The position numbers were made by a program, and so were the translations under genes. 64,000 nt of DNA from Sycobia sp. Sy_11 (lineage: Eukaryota; Arthropoda; Insecta; Hymenoptera; Epichrysomallidae): positions 1,953,001-2,017,000 of the forward strand of contig JACCIC010000048.1 of NCBI GenBank assembly GCA_018907035.1. The letters are read 5' to 3'. Below are positions 56,534-64,000 of the stretch, piece after piece. The notes beneath the pieces are model-generated. The model saw nothing but the letters and a program-made list of their open reading frames with translations. It made no database searches and had not been told where the DNA came from. Numbering within the stretch: the first letter of the stretch is position 1; each line of letters starts with the position of its first letter.

Positions 56534-56621
56534 AACACACACATTACCATACATATTTTATATATGTAAAGAACACATATATAAATGTATATAAATACAA
56601 CACACACACACACACACACAC
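56500..56621. repeat. (AT)n and (CA)n microsatellites
   Basis: AT run at ~56500-56530 and CA run at 56599-56621; the latter abuts the 5' end of the R1-clade derivative. Confidence 0.95.
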
Positions 56622-56804
56622 CAGTGTGTAGTTTTGTTGCTTTCTCCCATCTGGCGCCTCCCCAGGTTGCAGATACGGGATATGTGTGTATATATATGAT
56701 ATATGCCCCATAATTTGTAAAGAGCACTGAGGACATAAAATACTCAGGGCGGACCGAAAAAGCTAATAGGGAGGGCCTCCCGAATTTAAGACCAATTATC
56801 ATTA

Positions 56805-57044
56805 ATGTTTGGTATAAACAAGGATATACGCCAGGGAATAACTCCGGCAAGACCGGTCAATCTCCTCACCGATTCCGATAGAGTGCAAGCCTCTATGATC
56901 CGTGGAAGCCTCTCGGATTCTGCGGAGGGCAAATCAACCATTATCATAGACAGTACATTGAATACTAAGGGAGATATCATGACGGATCAAGAAATGACGG
57001 ATCGAGAAATTTCTATTCCGTCCAGAAACAATCATCTGGAGTGA
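56805..57044 (+). pseudogene. ORF1 N-terminus of the deletion derivative
   Basis: 79 codons nearly identical to the other copy's ORF1 start (VNLLTDSDRVQASM, EMTDREISIPSRNNHLE). It ends at TGA 57042-57044, where the other copy reads on (CGA). Confidence 0.85.
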
Positions 57045-57089
57045 CTTGGTGATCCATAAGACCAATAAAAAAATATTTATTAATTTGAT

Positions 57090-57314
57090 TTCTGCCCCAT
57101 CTGTCCGACATTGGTTGAAGATGCCGAGCACATATTAGTGAGCTATCCTCGTTTTAGAACACAACGTGAGCACTTGATGAACATCATCAAAAAGCCAATA
57201 AGACCAGAGAGCATTATATCAATAATGCTGGAATCTATTGAAAACTGGAAGGCAGTAGCCAGTTTCGCAAAAGAGTTGATGACCAAACTTAGAAATGCTG
57301 ATAGAATTAGGTGA
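57090..57314 (+). pseudogene. ORF2 C-terminus of the deletion derivative
   Basis: CPICP-type start (TGCCCCATCTGTCC) then LVEDAEHILVSYPRFRTQRE, HLMNIIKKPIRPESI and ENWKAVASFAKELMTKLRNA, ending DRIR and a stop. This is the C-terminal zinc-finger region of R1-clade ORF2, and shows where the full element's 3' end lies. Confidence 0.85.
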
Positions 57315-57552
57315 ATGGCCCAGGAGGAATTAGGCTAGCTGATTCTATTTTAAGTTGCAGAGGACGAACACCGAATCCCTGATCACTTGTGTGGTTGGGG
57401 GACGTAGGATAATGTCTTAGGAAGAGGAGCCGTATAGACTAACTAACAGCTCCGCCGAAGTAATATTCTCTGATAGTTCCGGCGGGATGCTGGTTTCGAG
57501 AGGCCACTTGTGCAGAACTTGCTCTGCCTACTGCTTATTAAAAAAAAGAAAA

Positions 57553-57600
57553 ACACACACACACATACACACATCCATATGCACACACATGCGTGCACAC
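57553..57600. repeat. (AC)n with ATACAC interruptions
   Basis: Directly downstream of the A-rich tail and continuous with family Z. Confidence 0.9.
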
Positions 57601-57960
57601 AAATATCTGTGAGTACGCTATTTATATACTTAATATCGTTCGCTACGATTCCCAGCTATATCGGGATGAGTTATAGGGAGAAATTCGAGTTTGGATGGTA
57701 GTATATATACGATATCGAGGTTCACAGGATTCGACTACTCCTTTAGATAAAAAATAATAATAACAAATTAAACAGAAAATAAATTTTTTGAAAGAAAAAA
57801 TTAATTTAATTTGTTTACTTCTGAAATATATAAAATATATTTATATAAAATAATATATTTACAATATATACGTATATTTCTTTATTTAAATCATGATTTA
57901 AATATATTTTATTTATTTAAATATGATTTCTTTATTTAAATCATCTTTCGCTCAGTGCTT
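57595..57960 (+). repeat. Dispersed repeat family Z, copy 3
   Basis: AATATCTGTGAGTACG, CCCAGCTATATCGGGATGA, ATACGATATCGAGGTTCACA and TTCGACTACTCC parallel copy 2 read on its minus strand, which also begins next to (CA)n. Confidence 0.8.
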
Positions 57961-58489
57961 TACTTCCCCTACTTCACCTTTTCGGCATCGTGCCTGCCTG
58001 CTACTTTGCCCCTCCCCTTAACAACAGTCTGTACTCGCGCCCGCCGATTCTCCTTCACTGCTTTAGAAGTGTTATTTCTATTATATTTTCTATTCGGACA
58101 TTTTTCAGCAGTGCACTGCAATTACCGATAATCGACATCACAGATGGACCTTGTACGGGCGCCTACCACAGTAGGTTATGGCGCCAATTTGGAAATATTC
58201 AATTACATGGGCCCTGGCAATCTCAGTTCATCTCTGCGAATACCTATAATTAGACTATTTCACAATCACTCCTTTAAACCATATCCGAACAATCCAGAAG
58301 TGATATAGTATAATCAATTTCACATTTAATTGAATTGTGAAATTTGATGCATGTTACACAACACTGGTACGCGGATGTTACTCACCGACTACAGCGTATA
58401 ATCCAAAAATTTCGATTCAGAAGTTGTGTAATTCTGTCCAAAGCCAAAGTCATGTCTGGCATTACACTTCGATATCCGGGTCTTGTGTA
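57961..58489. other. Unassigned, partly GC-richer
   Basis: An 87-codon frame at 57990-58253 has no domain. It could be 3' sequence of the R1-like element on its right. Confidence 0.35.
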
Positions 58490-58499
58490 CGTCCTTACT

Positions 58500-58890
58500 A
58501 CTCCTTTATTAATTTCTGCTAGTTCTAACCTCGCAGGCATCTCCAGCAGCAATCTTCACGTTTGTTCATCTGTGAGAAATCGCTCGCCACTATCACGTCG
58601 TCAGGAATTTCCCGAACCACCTCATCGATTGCTTCTATTTTTTTTGCATACTCGGAAGTGCTACAGTTTATGTTGAGGTAACTGATGACATAGGCAATGC
58701 CACCCAAGCGTCCCCAAACGTAGTCTTCTTCTACGTCTTTTCTTCCATATTAGACGAGTATCCCCCAGGGATCCATATTGTCGCCTTGATTGAGCTGCTA
58801 TTAATCCAGGTCGGTGCAGGTGGGTCTCTATATTGTTCTCTTATTATGAGCAGGTATATGTACAAATCCACCACAATCTAAGAGATAAGT
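58500..58890 (-). pseudogene. R1-like ORF2 endonuclease fragment
   Basis: PPAPTWINSSSIKATIWIPG then, in 58707-58525, GGIAYVISYLNINCSTSEYA and IDEVVREIPDDVIVASDFSQ. VASDF carries the Asp of the endonuclease metal site. Shifts separate the pieces. Confidence 0.75.
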
Positions 58891-58899
58891 ATATCTGTC

Positions 58900-59790
58900 A
58901 CATTGCTCTCATTTATATTATATTAAAGTATTCTGATCACTATTTTGTGACATTTGTCTTCAATCTGGTCAGTGGTGTCTTAAATGCAGTACACGAAGAT
59001 AAATAACCTTCGTGATCATTTCACCAAAAGCAGTTTGATCTTTCTGGTGCAGTACAGACATTATTAATGTGTTCTGTGACTTTTTTTACAGCAAATTCAC
59101 AGACTGATAGACTCTGTCCTCCAGCGTTGCTTCGAAGACGTAGAATTTACATTCTTCGTTTCCGCCCGTTTTGCGATTTATCGCGTCCGTGACATAATTT
59201 GCTGTCGTGACATAATCCAAGTCTAGAAATTTCAGTATCACCCTGGAAGCCAGGTCTGTCACTAGTTTAGTCTGTCCCACAATGCTGTAGAAGTCGCTGG
59301 AAGTATGTCTTTTGTTCTTCTCCCAGAATAGTAGTCTGATGGTCAGTTCGTTTTTGAGGAGCTACCTTCTCATTCACTCCGTATCTTCTCATATTTCATC
59401 TGCGTGAAGCACCCTCCGTCGCTTCAGTTTGTACTATACAACTTCCACTGTTTCGTTAATTTCATATGGACCATTCTTAATCACTGACCTAACGGTTTTC
59501 TGAAAGCCAGTATTTTCCATTATTTTACTCAGGAATTTACTTATTATGTGAAACTGCTCATGCGATTTACTCTCAGCAGCATCTTAAGTTACCGGAAATG
59601 TATACATTTACTCCTACATTTCCATTTACAGGCGCATTTCCACTGCTACATGTGTCAGAATCTGACATATCAATCAGATTTTCTACTGGAAGGCCAGGAG
59701 AACTAGAAAGCTCTATTGATTCTACTAAGTCGGTTGCAAACGACATTCAAGAGCCTGATGTATTCTTCTGGTTTTGCATTGTTTTTTTTT
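58900..59790 (-). pseudogene. R1-like ORF1 (Gag-like) relic
   Basis: The C-terminal piece (59280-59086) reads VTDLASRVILKFLDLDYVTT and YVTDAINRKTGG, the conserved Gag core. The N-terminal piece (~59780-59580) is acidic and Ser-rich (VESIELSSSPGLPVENLIDM). Many stops lie between. Zinc knuckles are not clearly readable. Confidence 0.65.
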
Positions 59791-60359
59791 TACATTAATT
59801 TGTGTTAATTATGTTATAGTTATAATGATCAGGATGCTCACCGGTTGGACGCCACGGTTTAGCATTCTGAATTTCTCCATTACTCAAGCCCTCTTATATT
59901 CCATTGATCCTGGCTACCGCCAGCAGCCCAAAGGTCTCGCAGCAGGATCCCATTCGTACGCCATACGGTACTACTACAAAAAGCGAAATTTCACGCCATC
60001 AGAAAAAAAAGAAAAAAAATTGGGCCTGCGGATGCCCTACAACTGTGTGGAACAACCTTCCATATTGACTAGACTCGTAAATAGACGAGTAAAGATTTAA
60101 CTTTCCCCTCTCTTCACGATCACTACATACCCCTACTTGCTTTTTTTCAAATGCAAGCTATTGAATAAGCAACGTCACAGGGTGTCGCCGCCTTGAGGCC
60201 AATTCTGGCGTGAAGGCCTGCCGTGTAATTTGACACGGTTTTAGAGGAATTTCTATCCCTCCTCTCTGCCCTCCACACTCAATACCCACCATATTTTTAT
60301 ACCGAAACCCTAAATATGGAAGGTAGAAAGAATGAGTGGAAACTCTACTAAAATCTTCA

Positions 60360-60364
<5 letters not shown>

Positions 60365-60405
<41 letters not shown>

Positions 60406-60410
60406 CGCGC

Positions 60411-60442
<32 letters not shown>
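60365..60442. repeat. (AT)n(GC)n(GT)n compound microsatellite
   Basis: Three dinucleotide blocks in a row at the 5' side of the R1-like element. Confidence 0.97.
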
Positions 60443-60444
<2 letters not shown>

Positions 60445-60502
60445 AGATTACATGTAAATGCTGAGGCTGAGAAAAAATGACAGGGAGAAATCCGAATTAT
60501 AG

Positions 60503-60683
60503 GGTTTTTCTATCTCGCTCGTACAATTACTGTAATTGGTTGAAAGTTTGCACGTATGCTTGACTCGCTTTGTTTGCTTCTTGTTTCTACCAGCTTCTAC
60601 TTTACTTTATTGCACTTTATGGGCGGAGTTAACCTGAAACTTTCAGCCAATCACAGTAATTGTGCAAGAGAGACAGAAAAACC
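60503..60683. repeat. ~180-bp inverted repeat (48-bp arms)
   Basis: GGTTTTTCTATCTCGCTCGT...CAATTACTGTAATTGGTTGA (60503 on) pairs with TGGCTGAAAGTTTC-type sequence read in reverse from 60683 to 60636, with ~85 bp between. The arms differ at only a few positions by eye. Confidence 0.85.
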
Positions 60684-60686
60684 AGA

Positions 60687-60690
<4 letters not shown>

Positions 60691-60738
<48 letters not shown>
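60691..60738. repeat. (TC)n microsatellite
   Basis: Direct TC run. Confidence 0.98.
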
Positions 60739-60742
<4 letters not shown>

Positions 60743-61444
60743 CTTTCCTTAGTGTTGTAGTACGGGATGCAACCTCCATGTATATATGCTCTAAAACTAA
60801 AATCATCTCAAATTATATTGTATGACTTAACGCCAGATTTGGCCGCAAAGTGGCAACACCCTGTTAGATTTCTTGTTCAATAACACGCGTTTAAAGAAAA
60901 GTAAGTGGGAGTATGACCACTTCTGCAGAATCTCTGCTCCCCTTCTCTTACTTCTTTTCTTCCTCTCACGCACTTTAGCTTTTGCGTCCTCTATCTCTCT
61001 CTCTCTCTCTCTCTGTTCCATACAGAACTATCGAGGGATTTCCAAGAAAGCGACGTCTGCCGGACACATCTGCACTATCATCACCCCCATGCACAGTGAG
61101 CGGATTGTCATGGGTGCTATATCATGTAATCTATCAATTAAAATCACGTCAAATACGTGATGTATATGAATGACTTAAATTTTATAAGCAAAATTTAAAA
61201 AAATCATTTAATTCCAAATGGTGCAATATTAAACGACACGAATAGGGATATTCATTGTCAATCCAGAATATTCATGCATCGAAAAATAAAATCTGAAATT
61301 CCAAGAATGAGATGCGAAAATATAATTCGAGAACTGTTACAGATTAATATTATGTTACTAAAATTATAAAATAAATGATCGGTAAATATTATATTTAACA
61401 AGATATCCCCAAAATTAAAATTAATAATATAACTATAAATTTAT
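60739..61444. other. No gene recognised
   Basis: A short (TC)n run lies at ~60990-61014. A 95-codon frame at 60873-61160 crosses it and shows no domain. Confidence 0.5.
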
Positions 61445-61630
61445 AAAACTAGTAACTTGGTGATCCGAGTTCAAATCCCGGTCTCGGCCGATTGACACAA
61501 GCACCGCTGTAATAATTTACATGTGCTTTGTTTACAAACACATCGTAGACCTCCGTCGCTGATTAGCACCAATATTTGGAAGCATAAATAGAGCGACGTT
61601 AAATAATATAAAAAAAAAAAAAAAAAAATT
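61445..61630 (+). repeat. 5'-truncated tRNA-derived SINE candidate with poly(A)
   Basis: GATCCGAGTTCAAATCCCGG holds a perfect B-box-like GTTCAAATCC in a T-arm-like context. About 120 bp of unrelated sequence and an A run of ~20 (61611-61629) follow. The A box half is absent, so it is not a tRNA gene. Confidence 0.6.
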
Positions 61631-62261
61631 TATAAAAACAAAATAAAATTGAGAAAGTAGTTATAATATCTAGCTCGAGTTACACAATTAGTTTCAACTG
61701 AGGATCATGCACATTATATATTATTCAATAAAGTATACGGAAGACCGACATTAAAACAATACCACCAAATATGCGGTCAAATATATATGAAATGTGAGAC
61801 GATTCATATACGTCGACACCCAGCCTGATCTAGTAGAAATTAAAGGGGGACTGTTTCCTGACACTTGCCACTTGCCAGGCCTGCACCATACCTCTACAAC
61901 CATCGATAACGTCGAGACACGACGGAAAAGCCGGAAAAAATTCGCAGGGAGAACTTATATACTCTCAAGCCGCTGATTCTCCTCCCGTTTTTCCCTCTAC
62001 TGAACCAACACCTATTCTGCCGATGCTTTAAATACAGCACTCCTTCATGAGGAGACCTCTTTTATCCTTTATCAACTTTTCAAGCGAGCTATTCGTATGT
62101 CATTCGTATTTAGAATTTTTGAATAAATTATATTGAACATAAAAAAACAAATACTTTTATTTTTTCACTAAATTAAATATAATATATCATTTTGAATTTT
62201 GGGCATTTCTTATATTTCAGTATTTAATCACTGCGAATTTTACGCCGAGTCTACGCTGTAT
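61631..62261. other. No gene recognised
   Basis: Only a 60-codon frame (61794-61976) without motif. Confidence 0.5.
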
Positions 62262-62420
62262 AATACCAGAGATAATAAGGGGAGATCACCGACGCTTATG
62301 GTCCAGACTGCAGTAAAAATTTTCGACTGAAAACGAGGGCCTCTGGCGGCCAAAGCGAGGTACTGGCCGTTTCGTGCGATATTCCAGATCTTGTTTTTCG
62401 AGCTCGTGCGATGGTGCGAT
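62262..62420. repeat. Dispersed repeat, partner of 39920-40085
   Basis: AGAGATAATAAGGGGAGATC...GACTGCAGTAAAA...GGTACTGGCC...CTCGTGCGATGG parallels the other copy. Confidence 0.7.
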
Positions 62421-62536
62421 CGAGGGGGGAGGCGACTGTCTTCGGCGCGTGCAGAGGAAAAGCTTGTCGAGACAATAGGCTGGGCGGTGCAATAAAAGAT
62501 CAGTAGCTTATACTGACCAAAATGAAATTTTATTGC

Positions 62537-62540
<4 letters not shown>

Positions 62541-62588
<48 letters not shown>
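62541..62588. repeat. (TA)n microsatellite
   Basis: Direct TA run. Confidence 0.98.
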
Positions 62589-62589
<1 letters not shown>

Positions 62590-63260
62590 CCTCGCAGCAG
62601 CTAGCAAGCAGCTCGAAGATTTGAAACCTACGGCAACTTTAAGGAAAACTGGCAAACATCAAAGCTGAGAAAATCTCTTATAGCAAAGAGCTACCAAATT
62701 TTTCAAGTAGTCGATTAACGCGATTTTTATTAAAATTTTTATATATACGTTTTTTAGGATTCTGATTATATATATGGTAGTAAAAATTGGTGATAATTTC
62801 AATTTTATAATAATTCACATTAATACCCAGTGAAAATATTGTTTTTCTTACTTATCTCGTGAAATACAAAAAATTCCATTAAATAATGTAACTAAAAGTT
62901 CAAAATCTCATCAAAATACATATTTTTTAATCTATATATTTTTTCTTTAAACGTTTTTTATTAACAACAATGCACTTCACCCTAATATTCTCATTGACTA
63001 TTCTATATCCTCCGTTAGTTTGAATATATTTTTTTGGGAACTTTTGATACAGAAAAATGTATAGAATAAGAAATATGTGAATATTCATGGCCAAAATCAG
63101 CAATTGATTTATGTTCACGAATGCAATAGATCTCGAAAAAGCTGCTAATTATAGACTGTAAACTTTTCCAAAAATTATTTGATTGCTTTTTATATTTTTG
63201 GAGGATCATATCAGAATCCTATATAATCATATGTGACACATACCTACCTTATATGGAGAA
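62589..63260. other. AT-rich stretch, no gene recognised
   Basis: Nothing supported. Confidence 0.5.
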
Positions 63261-63264
63261 GGCA

Positions 63265-63274
63265 GAGAAAGAGA

Positions 63275-63311
<37 letters not shown>
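63265..63311. repeat. (GA)n microsatellite
   Basis: Direct GA run. Confidence 0.97.
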
Positions 63312-63313
<2 letters not shown>

Positions 63314-64000
63314 GGAATGTGAGAGCGAGAGGGGGAGGGGAGAAAAGAAAAATCCAAGGGGATTCAGATGGATTAATCGATGTTAGTGGGTGTTGCCATA
63401 TCATGTACCTGCATGTACCCGCGAGTGTCCTCTATACTGTTTCATTTCTTTCTCTCACCTGCTCTCATTGTTTATTACCTGTCCATCTGAACGCACGTGG
63501 TACGAGGCCTAGCAGGCAGTTTACCGATATATATGCAACAAATGTTGCCATCATTTTGTTATTTTTTTTGTTAAATTTGCAGTAAAAAATATCCTATCAT
63601 TTAATCCTGACTGTATAAAATACGTATTCAAAATTTGAAGGCGATCGAAATATTAACTTACATTCAGGAAAAACATGATTTTCTTAAACCAAGAGAATAG
63701 ATTTTCTTAAGAAAAAAAATTCAGTCAAGTAAATATTTATTTAATTATAATGTTCTAATTACTTAAATTTAGCTCATCATAATCTAAAAATAAGCATTTT
63801 CATTTTCTAGAAAACGTTTCTTTCAAACAAGCTGATCAAAATTAAAATGGAAAACCTGAATTTCTTAAATTTAGTAATCATATACCTGAACACAATACTT
63901 TTGATTCTCTAAAAAAGGCTTTACAGAATCAAACTAATATTTTCTAGAAATTAGTATTAATATTTTTATACAGTATATATAGAACAGAGTTACGCAATAC
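63312..64000. other. No gene recognised
   Basis: A 110-codon frame (63253-63585) starts in the (GA)n run and has no domain. Confidence 0.5.

Larger units (their letters stand above)
56622..57553 (+). mobile_element. R1-clade deletion derivative inserted in (AC)n
   Basis: The 5' UTR (GCTTTCTCCCATCTGGCGCC, AGGGAGGGCCTCCCGAATTT) and ORF1 start (MFGINKDIRQGITPARPVNL) match the element at 29995-32337. At ~57052 homology jumps over the rest of ORF1 and most of ORF2. It resumes at ~57090 with the ORF2 C-terminus, a 3' UTR and an A-rich tail (57540-57553). (CA)n lies before and (AC)n after. It is non-coding in effect and would depend on a full copy for movement. Confidence 0.88.
58490..60360 (-). 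mobile_element. Second R1-like non-LTR family, 5' part
   Basis: Minus-sense order: possible 5' UTR (60360-59800), ORF1 (59790-58900), ORF2 endonuclease start (58890-58490). Broken throughout. The 5' side abuts (AT)n(GC)n(GT)n. Confidence 0.7.

Noticed and set aside
61445..61480. tRNA gene
   Set aside because: Only a T-arm/B box is present; acceptor, D and anticodon arms are missing and a poly(A) tail follows.
63253..63585. 110-codon frame beginning in (GA)n
   Set aside because: The start is within the microsatellite and there is no domain.

Overview
The window is eukaryotic nuclear DNA, almost certainly from an arthropod. It is strongly AT-rich, full of microsatellites, and holds transposable-element (TE) relics typical of insects: Bel/Pao and Ty3/gypsy LTR elements (one carrying an envelope-like gene), R1-clade non-LTR elements, Penelope-like elements (PLEs), mariner/Tc1 transposases and Helitrons. 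A hymenopteran, perhaps an ant, is my best guess from this mixture; that is inference. I see no convincing host gene, rRNA or intact tRNA gene, so this looks like TE-dense, probably heterochromatic DNA.

Layout. 1-4922: two Bel/Pao gag-protease regions on the minus strand; the first is open for 701 codons and runs off the left edge, with primer site and LTR to its right. 4923-8870: AT-rich DNA with a 25-bp hairpin minisatellite (6110-6259) and an LTR-like repeat pair with a primer site (7177-7889). 8870-14090: two head-to-tail non-autonomous Helitrons, each carrying a ~58-60-bp tandem array. One is interrupted by a Bel-type LTR, the other by a 1137-bp solo LTR with a 4-bp target duplication. 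14090-17880: decayed gypsy element on the minus strand, in the order gag, RT, RNase H, linker, integrase, env-like. 18935-19940: Tc1/mariner relic. 20520-24360: nested PLEs in both orientations, with a GIY-YIG endonuclease and hammerhead-ribozyme-like motifs. 24480-26590: R1-like fragments. 27640-28110: gag relic. 29995-32426: R1-clade element flanked by (AC)n. 33290-39290: mariner and PLE pieces. 40590-44640: Bel/Pao gag relics, including a compact deletion derivative with ~143-bp LTRs. 45089-46510: minisatellite and a minus-strand PLE with the best-preserved hammerhead motif. 47272-51145: plus-strand Ty3/gypsy gag-pol with nonsense codons, frameshifts and deletions. 52850-56482: more Helitrons. 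56600-57566: deletion derivative of the (AC)n-flanked R1-clade element. 58490-60360: another R1-like element. 60365-64000: microsatellites, a long inverted repeat, a SINE-like tRNA relic and a dispersed repeat.

No genes here act as a host pathway. The biology is the life cycle of TEs and their nesting. The most interesting signals are hammerhead-like motifs whose stem II covaries between PLE subfamilies, a hairpin minisatellite with compensatory changes between alternating units, non-LTR copies flanked by (AC)n on both sides, Helitrons whose internal satellite reverses orientation, and an envelope-like gene in a gypsy element. All domain assignments come from reading motifs by eye; no database search was possible.
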